Origin: Excoecaria cochinchinensis
Taxonomy: Eukaryota; Streptophyta; Magnoliopsida; Malpighiales; Euphorbiaceae
Direction of reading: 5' to 3'
NCBI GenBank assembly: GCA_947683425.1
Contig: CANTUQ010000073.1
Coordinates: 10,064,001 to 10,128,000, forward strand
Length of the DNA: 64,000 nucleotides
The notes beneath the pieces are model-generated. The model had not been told where the DNA came from. It saw only the letters and a program-made list of their open reading frames with translations, and did no database searches. Both the position numbers and the translations under genes were made by a program. Positions 47,337 through 59,367 of the stretch are shown one piece after another. Positions within the stretch are counted from its first letter, which is position 1. Each line of letters starts with the position of its first letter.

Positions 47337-50090
47337 ATCAGTATGATACTTCAAGCTCCTCAGGAACATCGAGGAGATTGAAGCTCAGAAGTAAACCGAC
47401 ATTTGCAGAACTTATTTATAAGATATTAGTTAAATTGGACTTAGTTGTGGATTTGCGGGTTAGTAGAGTGATATATAAGTGTCCTATTAACAATCAGGGG
47501 TCATATTCTTGGGCACTTATAGATGTAATTGATGACGATAACATTGACCAAATTTATGAAAATTTTGGTACATTTCCTGAATATACTATTGCGGAGCTAA
47601 TTGTTGATACTGAAAATATTATAAGTAGAGACGAACAAAATGTGTTGAATAATGTTGATCAATTGAATACCAATGTTGATGGAGATTCCATACCGTCTGT
47701 TGAAGAAAGAAATGTATTTGGTGATAATTTGAATTTTGCAAGAGGAAGTTGGTTCGATTTTGGTACACAGTTCGAGGATCTGGCACAATATGATGGGAAG
47801 CAAGTCCTATAAGAGAGTTTAGAGGGCATAACGAAATGAATTTTACCTCAGGTTCGAGGGTTGAATGTAGCGATGTCGCAGGTCATGATATAAACCTTGT
47901 CAATAACGAGTACATTTCTCCAAGTTTAAATTCATATGAGGATGACGAAGAGATAGACTTGAATGATGTTGTTGAGGAAACCGGTGTTGAAAAAGATGAC
48001 CAATTTGTTCCTGGTTCAACCCATGTAACCGAAGGCCTTTAGAATTTGAACATGCATGATGTGAGTAGACAGTATAATATTTCACAATTTCAATTTCCAT
48101 CAATGCACTACACAAATGTTAATTTTGTAGAAGCTGAGATTAACATGTCTAATGATTCACCAATGCTAAAATGGGATGGTGTTTCTGAGCTATACGAAGG
48201 CATGACATTCACATCAAAGGATGAAGTGAAGGCATGTGTAAAGAAATTTTTGATTCAGAATAATGCTTCTTATAAAGTTGTCGAATCCAAGCCCTCATAT
48301 TGGGTTGTTTGTTGCTCGTAAGCCGATGATACATGTTGTTCGTGAAGACTAAGAGCCATGAAAAAAAAGGACATCTCCTTACTGGATTATTAGTGTATAC
48401 AAGGCATCCCACAACTGTACTGTATCACTGGTATCTCAACAGTATAGACAATTAGATACACAAATCATTTGTGATTGCATCTTGGAGATGGTTAGTACAG
48501 CCCCTGATCTCAAAGTTAGTGTTATAATGGCTGATATCAGGAGTCGTTTCAATTATAATGTATAGTACAACAAGGTTTGGTATGTAAAGACTAAGGCACT
48601 GGAGAAGATATTAGGCAATTATGAGGATTCGTATGGAAAGTTGCAATATTATCTGAAAGTTATGGAGAGGTACAATCTAGGTTTTTGCTATGAATTTGTT
48701 ATTGACGACAGTGTTCAACAAAATTGTAGGCAATTCAGGAGTCTCTTTTGGGTGTTTAAGCCAAGTATAGACGGACTATCACACTGCAAGCCAGTATCGC
48801 TAATTGATGGTATGTTCATGACAGGCAAGTTCCATCAGACTGTTTTGATTACAAGTGCTATTGATGGTAATAATTACTTGTACTTGGTAGCATTTGCTGT
48901 GGTTGAAGGATAAAATAAGTCAAGTTAGGGTTGGTTCATGACATGCATCAGGCGATATGTGACTAAGCAGTTAGGTATAACTGTTATTTCTGACCAGCAT
49001 GCGAGCATTTTGGCATTATTTCGTAATGACAGCAGTGGTTGGAAGGAGCCATTAGAGTTTCACCGTTACTGTCAGCGCCACTTTGTTAACAACTACAATA
49101 CCGTACATAGAAATTCCAAAATCAAGGACATTTTATATAAAGATGGTATGTCACTTATATATATTTTATAATAATTAAATATTGGTGTATGTGTTAAAGT
49201 ATGAAAAATTTATTAATATACATGTTATATATCATTGGTAGGAAACAACTTCCAACCCTGAAAGTTTGTGAAACGAATGGAAGAGATAAAGGAACTTGAT
49301 GTTGACTCGTACAATTGGGCAATGCAAAACGATTTGGAAAAATGGACATTATCGCATGATAATGGACATAGATATGGCAACGCTACTATGAATATTGCTA
49401 AAAGTGTGTATAGTGCTTTAAAATGTGTAAGGATGATGCCTGTTTGTAGTGTCGTTGAGCACATATTTGCACGGCTAGTTAAATTTTTTGATGATAGAAG
49501 GTGCATTATCAAGTTCAGATAGCAGCGGGTAACACTTATATGCAAAAATGTATGGAAGAGATGAGGAAGCATGCTCAAAATGCTACTGGTCATAGAGTTG
49601 AAAGTTTTGATTAACGTAATGAGCTTTTCATGATAAGGATGAAAAATCGGAAGAGCAAGCAAAAAGGCAATAACACACAAGCTATTTATTTGGATTGCCG
49701 TCATTATGAATGTGGAAATTTTCAAGGGACCAAAATGCCATGTTCACATGCTATTGCAGCCTGTATGCATGTACGTGTTGACATGTGGACATTCGTCGAC
49801 AAGTGCTACAAACTAACCGAAGCATTGAGCTGTTACCAGTCTTTTTTCTAGCCACTAACACACCGTGATTATTGCGAGTCATATGTTGGACCGACTTTAA
49901 TTCCAAACTCGCATCTCATAAGAAAAAAAGGCCGACTGCGAACCTTTAGATATCGAAATGAAATGGATAGAAGAGACCACAGTAGGCCTAATTGATGTAC
50001 AGTATGTAGAAATGAGGGCAATAACAAAAAGACATGCCCAAACTTGGTGGGTCCGTCAGATTTTACATCAAGCTATCCATGAATTATGCA
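47337..50090 (+). pseudogene. Mutator-like (MULE/MuDR) transposase, decayed
   Basis: Segments in MULE order: an N-terminal domain (47378-47812, KPTFAELIYKILVKLDLV, then an acidic IDVIDDDNID stretch), an acidic linker (47836-48042), a MuDR DNA-binding domain (48150-48320, LYEGMTFTSKDEVK), the DDE catalytic region (48640-49170) with Asp in LIDGMFM and in VISDQHAS, and the following helical region (49268-49522). Then a SWIM zinc finger (about 49700-49760: DCRHYECGNFQ, MPCSHAIAAC) and a terminal zinc knuckle (50010-50055) in which the His ligand is Asn (CX2CX4NX4C). A likely intron with GT...AG ends lies at about 49147-49242. Several stops and frame breaks (47810, 48320, 48910, 49520) make it non-functional. 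Such enzymes cut and paste MULE DNA. Confidence 0.85.
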
Positions 50091-50118
50091 GTTTCACATA
50101 CTTGTAATAAATTTTCGG

Positions 50119-50203
50119 TTGTCCGAATTTGGTTATATTATTTTACTTTTATATTGGCATATTCTTTTATTTAGTAATATATGAAACTATATTGACAAGT
50201 AAA
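50119..50203 (+). repeat. 85-base direct repeat flanking the MULE gene (right copy)
   Basis: Partner of 46809-46893. It begins about 30 bases after the zinc knuckle region and ends before the (AAT)n tract. Confidence 0.85.
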
Positions 50204-50240
50204 TTGTAAATTGTAAACTTTTATACATTTGCCGTACCCC

Positions 50241-50365
<125 letters not shown>

Positions 50366-50454
50366 GTCATAAAGTAAACTTCATACTAATTAGTACAAAA
50401 TATCATTACGAATTTCAAATTGTCAAAATAAATAAAAATTTATAATCATGATAG

Positions 50455-50898
50455 CTAATGGAATAGATGTGGTCTTATACCACATCTAGTGGGCCTTCTA
50501 CGTCGACCAGGATACCTTTGGCGTTGTTGATCATCTTGTGCATCGCTTGTTCCTTCACCACCTAACTCATGGTCAACCCCAGATCTAGCATCAACTGAAC
50601 CAGTTTGTTCGTACCGTCCCTCACTCGATCTTGAATCACCACTAAGTACATCATTGTAGAAATCAGAAAATAATGGCACTTGTCCTTCGTTTCCTTGTAT
50701 GTTAGATTCTTTATGTGTACCAAACATGCTTTGTAAAAAATCATGTTGATTCACACCAAGTGATGATTGAGGATCGGTATTGAATGCTGGTACGTTGTAA
50801 GCACTAAGTATCTGAATGCAATCAGAAGACGTGGGTATCCCTATTTTGATAGCTTGAACCATTAACATCAACTTGATTATAACTGTAATGGCCTGCAT
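50455..50898 (-). pseudogene. 3' fragment resembling a transposon-borne plant mobile domain protein
   Basis: A 147-residue minus-strand frame, convergent with the MULE gene. It is hydrophilic and Ser/Gly/Asp-rich and ends in a basic tail, RYPGRRRRPTRCGIRPH. Tails of this RRRPxRCGT type are, from family knowledge, typical of plant mobile domain (PMD) proteins, some of which are carried by MULE-class transposons. The conserved PMD core is not present here; the gene is cut upstream near 50930, where the gypsy LTR begins. It may be the second gene of the adjacent MULE. A protein search would be needed to confirm this, and an unrelated low-complexity frame is possible. Confidence 0.4.
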
Positions 50899-50994
50899 GA
50901 TAGCCTAGAAGCATTCAGTATTTTCGGTAGTGTCTATTGTTAGTTTCGCAGCGTGAGACTATGTTTCTGGAGTTTTATATTCAGTAAAGTTTAA

Positions 50995-51051
50995 AAGTTA
51001 AACCTGCTTGAATCATAGCAATTCTGGGATGGGTGACCTACTGGGAAGGTA
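50995..51051 (+). other. 5S rRNA-derived segment in gypsy LTR
   Basis: AAGTTAAACCTGCTTGAATC is followed after about 13 bases by CTGGGATGGGTGACCTACTG and GGAAGG. Compared with the plant 5S gene this covers roughly its second half, including the A-box and C-box regions of the internal Pol III promoter, each with one or two differences. The first half of the 5S gene is absent and there is no 5S terminator, so it is not a 5S gene. Confidence 0.8.
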
Positions 51052-53953
51052 ATAACTACAGTAAGTCATAAATATTTTATTGCATAGAAATTATCTGTAG
51101 AGTGAATGGAGTCGGGTGGTACAATTTTGTGTGAAAACGAGGTCATATCGGCCCCCGAATGTCCGTCCGAAGTTCGGTTCCGTTAAATCGGAGTTTGACC
51201 GAGATTTAACCGAAATTTTAGAAAATGTTAGAGTCGATAAAAAGCATCAGTGTGGGAAGTGTATAACCTCAGAATAATTTTTAGAATTTTTTGACAGCTT
51301 TAGATTTGAGTTTTTGGCAGAAACCGACTGAATCGAACCTGGCCGGTTTAGGTGAACCGGGCCCCAAATGGACTCCGATTGAGCTGAAATTTTGTGTGGA
51401 GGCAATTTTTGATATTTTAAACGTGATGAATTGATTGGGAGTGAAAAAGAGGCCAGGAACATTTAGTTTACCTAAAACAGTGCAAAATAACCCGAAAACT
51501 GAAAATCAGACCAAACCAGTTCGACCACTCCGGTTGGACCCAGTTTGGTTCAATAGGACTAATATAAATAGACCCAAATGGCTGGAGAAATCCAGATTTC
51601 TCCATTTGGAACCGCCCTCCTCTCTCCTCTCCTTGGCCGAACTCATCTTCTCCCTTTTTCCTCCATTTTTCTTCCAAATTTCCTCCATCTCACCCCAAAA
51701 TCAAGCCTCCACATCAAAGTTCAGCTCCTCTAGTTTCTATTAGTACCCTTGGAAGTCCATGTGGTGGTTGAAAAGTTGGTGAAACCTAGACTTGAAATTT
51801 TAGGTGTGAAATTGAGGTATGTGTTTTAGTTGTTTTTAATTTGGTTTCAAGGTTCTTATGAGTACTTTAGGATGTGTATAAGATGTTTATGAAGTTTATT
51901 TGTGGAAAGGAAGCATGGTTTTGACTAGATCTACATTTTTGTGTATGAAACCTATTATGTCTAATAGGTGAAGGAATATCTAGACAACCAAAGGATAAGA
52001 AAAAGACTCCTTGAGGAGTGTATAGCAAGGATTTGAGGTTAGTGATTGCAAATTCCATCTATTTCCATGTGTTAGTATGTGTTTTAGGTTATGTTTGTTA
52101 ACCATGTATGTGTTTAAGGCATGTTTAATGGAAAGTAACCTTATATTCATGCTTAGGGATGTTTAAAATGATGGAATGAATGATTAAAATGAAGAAAATA
52201 ATTTTGTATGAAAATATACTTCTTTGGCCGAATGGTATTTAAGGTTTTTCCATGAGTTTAAATGATGTTTAATGCATAATGATGATGGATTTATGATATT
52301 TAGCATGTTAATTAATGAATGGTATGTGTTAGACCATGTGAAGGATGTGTTATGTATGTGATACACATGTGACCAAATGGTAATCATGAGTAAAAATGAG
52401 ATTTTGATGTGATTTAATGGAAGTAAATGGTATAGTGATGTTATACAATATGTAATTGGCTTAAATAAATGTTAAAGTTGATAAAAAGAATTGAGAGTGA
52501 AAGATTAGTATGTAAGCCAAATGGTATACATGGGTTTTGCATGATGTTTAAGACATGTTTATGGTATAAACATGGTATTTGGTATGAAAACTAACCATTG
52601 GCATGTGTTACAACATGAAAAGTTGTATGATGTATGATGTACATGTGAGGCCGAATGAGTTATGTATGTATAGGTATGATTTTGATGTGTTTTAATGTGA
52701 AACAATGACATGGCTATGTTATTTAGCATGTAAATGACATAAATAAATGTTAAAGTTGATAAAAAGAATTAATGGTTAAAAGTTAGTATATTGGCCTAAG
52801 TGTGTGTATGTATGTATACATGCGTATCATGATAGAATAATGAGCTTTTATGACATGTGATGATATGATGATGATAATTACATGGATAATGATTGAATTG
52901 TATGAAAAAAATGGAATAGAATGATGAAATTCCATGAAAAGAATGACTGGTAACTAAGAATGTGAAAAGTGAAATTTTGATGCCCTATGTAGTAATCTGG
53001 TAGTCAAGTCTAGTTCAGGATATGATGGCTAGCCATAGAGACATAAGGCCGCGGATGTGAGCATGGCGTCTCACTTACGGTAGACTAATGACGGTCCTAC
53101 CTCATTGTATTTAAAGTTAAAATGTTATGGAAAGTAAATAAAGACAGGGGTAGTCCCTCGAGATTCCTCTGGTATGTATTAAAGACTGAAGTGATCTTTT
53201 GTGGTCCTTCAGGTTATTCGAGCCTTTACGGGTTCGCGTCTCGTTTATCCTGATTATAGATGTCTGCCAGCTTTATACAGGGGCAAATGTCAAAGAAAAA
53301 TAATAAAATAAGTTAAAATGATATGAATATGAAATATGAATGATTAAACAAGATATGCATGTGATTATGTGATAAAGACAAGATATGGATGTGATTATGT
53401 GATAAAGATAAGATATGCATGTGAAAGACAAAGATATGGCAATGATTTTATGATAATGATGATATATGGTAATGATTAAAGTGATAAGGATAAAGTTAAG
53501 TTAAGATAAGATTGAAAATGACATAATTGTAAATAAAAGAAAAAGGAAGGGCAAAATCGTAATATGTAAAATGTTGAGGGGCAATATGGTAAATATGTGC
53601 TTGAAGTGGTTGAATTGTGATTTAAAAATGTTATTTGTGTGAAAAAGGACATAACTGTAATTAATAAAAAGTTTTGAGGACATAAATGAAATCGTTTGAA
53701 AAGTTTAAGGGTAAAACTGGAAAGTTGCCATAAGTTAAGAATAAAATGATAATTAAGATAATTGATGTGTGGTAATTGTATAAATGGTCCTAATTAATTG
53801 ATTTATTGATAATTATGTGGATTATGGTGTGCATAATTAATAAATTAAGAAAATTAATTGTTTATTAGTAATATTTATTTATAAGTTTATTTTGAATATT
53901 GTTTATGCATGTGAACCTTAGTCTAGTGGAAATTTTTGGAATTGCAATCACCA

Positions 53954-53973
53954 CTGGGCATTTTTAATGCTCA
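53954..53973 (+). promoter_or_regulatory. Conserved LTR hairpin 6 (variant)
   Basis: CTGGGCA TTTTTAA TGCTCAG followed by CACG and GTGTAGGTT. The stem sequence differs from the CTAAGC form but the fold is preserved, 580 bases before the LTR end. Confidence 0.5.
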
Positions 53974-54561
53974 GCACGTAATTTTGTTTGACTGCGTGTA
54001 GGTTCGTCTTAGGGTCGGAGCAAGGCACCTCACATATATTTTGGGAGCATACCTAGGATTATTTTGGATTATAAGTACGTAAGAGTTTGGCATGTATATG
54101 TCTTATATTTAGTATTGGGTATTGTGATTTGTATCGGTCTGTAAAACTGGTAAACATAATTGCAACTATGTGTGTGATGTATTTTTATTTATGACTTAAT
54201 GTGTGTGAATGAATGTTGGCATGCCAAATAATTTGATAGGAAAGTAAGCATAAAGGAAATTGGGAATGATAAATGTGTGAATGCATGTTAATGAAAATTG
54301 ACCAAATGAATATTGACCTTAGACAGTTATAGATCAATTGACGAAATTGATAGTAAGTTAAAATGTGATTGTAAGATTAAAGGCCTAGTGACTTGTGATC
54401 GATTGATTTAATTAATTGTCATAGTAATGTCCGTAGAAAAAAAATGTACCGGTTTTAATTAATTTGCTATTTAATAACCTGATTAGTTTAATTAGGTTAA
54501 CCGATTTAGAACGAATAGTTAATTAAGGTAACGTACGGCTTAAGGGTGTTACAATTTATAT

Positions 54562-54574
54562 TGGTATCAGAGCT
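54562..54574 (+). other. Primer binding site, tRNA-iMet type
   Basis: TGGTATCAGAGCT, eight bases after the LTR end. Exact match to the common site. Confidence 0.9.
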
Positions 54575-54619
54575 CCGGTTTAGGCGATTCTAAGATCGGA
54601 GTGGGTCAATAGGATTGAT

Positions 54620-57421
54620 ATAAGTACATGTACATGCCAATTAATTTTGGACATTATAGTATGTGAGGTTAACGTATGCTTGCTCCTAGTGTTAGAGAGT
54701 GTTAGAATGGTTTCCGATGATGGTAGGCGTGAGGTTGTTAGAGAGTGCAGCTTCTGTTGGCTTTCGGTCCCTCGAAATTTTCGTGGCAACAGAGTGCTCC
54801 GTTGGCTGTACCTCTCCCTCCGCGGCAGTCTGAGTTCATGAAGATGATGGCAATTTCTTTCAGTTTATACTTTGATTGATCCTGGTTCCCTGTATTTTGG
54901 TATTAAAACTGATATTGCTCGAGATAAGAGATTGAATGACTGTTAGTGAGACCAGGATATTTAGTGAGTAATCCTTTGGGGCATGGTGTGGTAGTGAACA
55001 AAGTTTATAGAGATTGTTCGGTTAGAGCTCAAGGTTTTGTGTTTCCTGCTGACTTAATTGATCTCCCCTTTTGAGGGTTTGATGTGATTCTGGGTATGGT
55101 TTGGGTATCCACTCACCATGCCACCGTTGACTATAAAAGAAAGAGAGTGACCCGTAAGACCGTAGATGATCAGGAGGTGGTCATTGTGGGAGAGAGATCA
55201 AATTTTCTCTCTAATGTGATTTCAGCCACTGCAGCTAAAAGGCTTATCAGAAAGGGGTGTGTTGCCTACCTGTTTTATGCAAAGGAGGCTAAAAAGGATG
55301 AACTTAAGGTTTTCGATGTGCCCACTGTTCTGGAGTTTCAGGATGTTTTCCCCAAAGAACTTCCTGGGTTGCCACCTGATAGGGAAATAGAGTTTACCAT
55401 TGAGTTAGTACCTAGTACTGCACCGATCTCTATTGCTCCCTACAAAATGGCACCCACAGAACTCAGAGAACTGCAGATCCAGATGCAAGAACTACTTGAT
55501 AAAGGATTCATCAGACCGAGTGTTTCACCTTGGGGAGCTCCAGTCCTCTTTGTGAAAAAGAAGGATGGATCATTTCGATTGTGTATCGACCACCGACAGT
55601 TGAATAAAGCCACTACAAAGAACTAGTATCCACTGCCTCGAATGGATGACTTGTTCGATCAGTGTAAGGCACTGGGGTATTTTCAAAGACTGATTTAAGA
55701 TCTGGCTACCATCAGTTTAAGATTAAAGAGTTAGATGTACCTAAGACAACTTTTCGCACTCGGTATGGTCATTATGAGTTTATGGCCGTGCCGTTTGGAT
55801 AGATGAATGCCCTGCTACTTTTATGGACTTGAGGAACCGGATTTTTCCATCCCTACTTGGATCGGTTTATGGTTGTTTTCATTGATGATATTCTATTTTA
55901 TTCTAAGACTCCAGAGGAACATGATGAGCATTTGAGGATTGTTCTATAGACTCTGAAAGATAAACAGCTTTATGCCAAGTTCAGTAAGTGTGAATTCTGG
56001 CTGAATGAGGTATCATTTATGGGTCATGTGGTATCAGCTGATGGTTTTTCCCTAAAAAGATTAAAGCAATATTTCAATGGAGACCACCCAGGAGTGTTAC
56101 CGAGGTTGGGAGTTTCAGATGATGGAGCTTTGATTTCAGAAATGCAAGTTAAGCCAGATTTTCTTCAGCAAGTGAAGGTTACTCAGAAAGATGATGACCA
56201 ATTGTCTGTTATTGTGTCTTAGATAAAGGATGGCCATGTTAGTGATGACTCTTTAGGTTCTGATGGTGGATTGTAATATAAGCAGCGTTTGTGTGTACCT
56301 GATCAAGCTGATTTGAGAAAGAATATGCTATCAGAAGCTCATCACAACAGCTTTGCCATGCATCCGGGTAGCAATAAGAGAAGAAGTTCTAGTGGTCAAG
56401 TATAAAATGTGATGTGTCTGAGTTCATGGACAGATGTCTGATTTGTCAGCAAGTCAAGGCAGAGCATTAGGATTCTTCAGGTTGGCTTCAACCTATTATT
56501 ATACCTAATGGAAATGGGACAGAGTTACCATGGATTGTGTGTCTGGGTTTTGGTTTACTAGGAAGAAGCATGATGCAGTGTGGCTTACTGTGGACAGGCT
56601 CACTTAGTCAGCTCACTTTTTGCTTGTCAGAATGGATTATCCGTTATCCAAGCTGGCTGAATTGTACATTAGTGAGATTGTCAAATTTCATGGAGTTCCT
56701 TCCTCCATTATTTCTGACCGTAATCTGCGATTCACTTCTCAGTTTGGAAGGGACTGCAAGAAGTTTGGGGACTAGACTCCATTTCAGCATAGCTTTCCAT
56801 CCTCAGACTGATGGTCAATCTGAGCGTGTGATTCAGATTTTGGAGGATATGCTAGATGTTGTGTGCTTGAGTTTGGTAATTGTTGGGAAACGTAATTGCC
56901 TTTAACAGAGTTTGCCTATAACAACAGTTATTAGTTTAACTTTCATGATGGTTCCATATGAAGCTTTGTATGGTAGGAAGTGCAGAACTCCTCTCTGTTT
57001 GACAGAGCTCAGTGAAAGTAAGATTGTGGGTTCAGAATTGATTCATGAGACTGCAGAAAAGTCAGAGTAATTAAGGATAGACTGAAGAAAAAGCCATGGA
57101 AAGAAAAAAGTCCTATGCAGATTTCAAGAGAAAAGATATAGAGTTACAGGTGGGAGATAAAGTGTTTCTGAAAGTTTTCCCTGTGGAAGAAGATTCTCAG
57201 ATTTGGAAAGAAAGGCAAGCTGATTCCTAGATTTATTGGTCCTTATGAGATTACTCAGTGGGTTGGACCAGTAGCCTACAGACTAAAGCTTCCACAAGAG
57301 TTAGAGAAGATTCATGATGTATTTCATGTCTCCATACTTAGAAGACACCATTCAGACCCCAATCATGTCATCAAGCTTGAAGAAGTTCGTGTTCAGCTCG
57401 ACATGTCTTATAAAGCGTATC
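54620..57421 (+). pseudogene. Tekay-type gypsy pol, gag deleted, cut by Tat/Ogre element
   Basis: Gag is missing. The end of protease (VILGMVW, 55085) runs into reverse transcriptase, whose N-terminal part is open to a stop at 55624-55626 ([39 protein letters not shown]). Frame breaks follow; FIDDIL (about 55879) shows the catalytic Asp pair. Then come the integrase zinc region (SEAHHNSFAMHPGS, 56333), the core (about 56510-56860, including FHPQTDGQSERV) and the C-terminal end with DPNHVIKL (about 57357). The Tat/Ogre LTR begins at 57422, so the chromodomain end and 3' LTR lie beyond it. Many stops show it is dead. Confidence 0.9.
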
Positions 57422-59350
57422 TGTGACGCGCGCCAGACCCCGCGGCCGCCCCTTTGACCGCCCGCTCGAGGGCGATCGGGCAATTGAGGGTCCACTAACA
57501 GCTTGCAACGAATTACAAGTGCGTCTATGTTGGGCAACAAGGAGGTTTCATGGAGTCGCCACCCAATAGAACATTGGGAAAGTTTCTCTCGCCTCAGAGA
57601 GCCTAAGACTGCGCTCAATATCCATTTTGGGCCAACTAAAAGGGTCTTGGAGGGTGAACCTCTCGCCCTAAGGAGCCTAGGATTAACGCCAAAGTCTCGT
57701 GACACAAGAGGTGTCTTGGAGGGTAAACCTCTCGCCTCTTTGAGCCCAAAGACCAGAGCTGGGTTCGGAACTTCTCATCTATTTCTACATTGATTAATTT
57801 TACAATTTGGTTTTGAATTTATTAGTTCGCTCTCTCTCCACACGATGCAATTTTAATTTAAAAGCGCAAATATTCACATTGAAAGCAGTAAAATATTAAA
57901 AGTAAATTACAATAATACTAGGAGCGGAATACAACTCCCATTAAAAATGCGAACATACATAAAACCGGGGAATTTATTAATTATGAGGACTTTGGTCCCC
58001 GCATGTGTATTTAAAGAAAACATTTTGAACGTGGTGATTTTATTTGGGATGAAAACTAGGACATTGGTCCCATTTATTATGAAAAATCCAAGTTTAATTT
58101 AGAAAAAATATTTTTGTGGTTTTTATTTGGGTGTGCATAAAAAAACATTTTACTTAATGAATATATACAAGGAAATTAAAGATATAAACAAAATGAGAAT
58201 TAAAATGTGCAATGAAAATACCAAACCCCGCATCTCCTCCTTCGCGTGCATGGATGCTCAAATGAGAATAAAATAATGATTTGCAACCAAAAATAAAAAA
58301 GAAATTCATGTTAGAAATTAACCCAAAGAAATAATATGACATAAAAGATAATATGTATAATGAAATATAACATGCATAAAATATTATAACATGCATAAGA
58401 ATAATTATGATGCAATTTAACATGCATAAGAATAAAAAATTAACCATGTTCAACATATCAAATAATTAATTATAATAATATTGATATGTACAAAAAAAGT
58501 TTGTCATGAAAATAATATAATAGAATTTAAAAGAATTTACTTGTTATATAAACAATTAAAGATAAAACAAGAAGAAAATTATGAGGACTAAAAGGATTTA
58601 CATTTTTAAAAGTTAATTGGAAACAAAAGAAATTAAAATCAACAAGAGAATTAAGGAGTTAAGCAATGAATAATTACCCTCAAATTTAATCTTGAAGAAT
58701 TGAAGGTAGAAGTGTTGAATTCCTTGTCTTTTCCTTGTGAGAAATGCTTGAAAAATAACTTGGAAACTTAAAAAATCACCCTTGGAAGCAAGTGTGTAAG
58801 ATTGATTTTTTATCTCAACTAAAAGGCTCCCAAAATTCAGTTTTTTCTCTCTAAAATGTTCTTAATTCGTTCCCCCCTTGTTTCTGAATTTTTTCTCCAC
58901 TTTTAGCACTCAAAAACTACCCAAAAACCACCCAAAACCGTCCAAAAATCGTTAAAAAACAAGTGGGGGTCGAAAATGGGCGAAATGGGGCGACTGCGTG
59001 TGAGAAACGCGTGCAGTGCGCGCTGCACGCAAAGCACAGCCGTGCTTTCAAAGAAGCACAGCTGTGCTTTCGCGCGCAGTGCAGCGCAAAGCACAGCCGT
59101 GCTTTTCGGGCATATTTTTTTTTTTAAATTTTAAATTTTTATATAAAATACGCTCAACCTAAAACACACTTTTTCTTTTCCAAAATAATTTTAAAAATAT
59201 TTTAAAAATATTTAAAATACATTTTTTTACCTCATAAAAAAGACAAGGAAAATCACTTCCGAGCTCCAATATTTTTGCCTATAAGCCGGCGTAGCTAAAT
59301 TTCATCATCGGGTAATCCTGATCAAGGCTACTCGGGACCCGGTGTCTACA
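57422..59350 (-). mobile_element. 3' LTR of Tat/Ogre-type element (minus)
   Basis: 1,929 bases; minus-strand start TGTAGACACCGGGTCCCGAG at 59350, end TGGCGCGCGTCACA at 57422. It shares the start, the AATCCC/ACCAATGTCC-type blocks and the repeated CCTCCAAGACACC units near the end (57540-57730) with the LTR at 5816-10200. A palindrome cassette lies at 58975-59110. Confidence 0.9.
58975..59110. repeat. Palindrome cassette in Tat/Ogre LTR
   Basis: Three copies of AAAGCACAGCCGTGCTTT or AAGCACAGCTGTGCTT lie at 59033-59105, with GCGTGCAGTGCGCGCTGCACGC beside them (about 59009-59030). The block is CpG-rich, in an otherwise AT-rich LTR, at the offset where the related LTR has its own unrelated GC block (6044-6197). 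Confidence 0.75.
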
Positions 59351-59367
59351 GTTGCCCCCAATTTTGG
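59351..59367 (-). other. Polypurine tract (minus)
   Basis: Minus-strand CCAAAATTGGGGGCAAC abuts the LTR start, the same junction as at 5815 and 19043. Confidence 0.8.

Larger units (their letters stand above)
50931..54553 (+). mobile_element. 5' LTR of Tekay-type Ty3/gypsy element
   Basis: It ends AAGGGTGTTACA at 54553, followed by ATTTATAT and a primer site, which fixes its right edge and orientation. The left edge is less sure: TGTCTATTGTTAGTTTCGCA at 50931 is the best start, giving 3.6 kb and a predicted target duplication GGTAG (50926-50930). It carries a 5S rRNA-derived segment near its start and CpG-rich CCGGTTTAGGTGAACCGG palindromes at 51343-51362. Homologous to 12646-16781. Its 3' partner should lie beyond the right edge of the window. 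Confidence 0.7.

Noticed and set aside
47336..50203. 85-base direct repeats as LTRs of a retrotransposon around the transposase
   Set aside because: They lack TG...CA ends, a primer site and a polypurine tract, and the enclosed gene is a DNA transposase.
50995..51051. A functional 5S rRNA gene
   Set aside because: Only the second half of the gene is represented, with changes and without the start and T-run terminator. It lies within an LTR.
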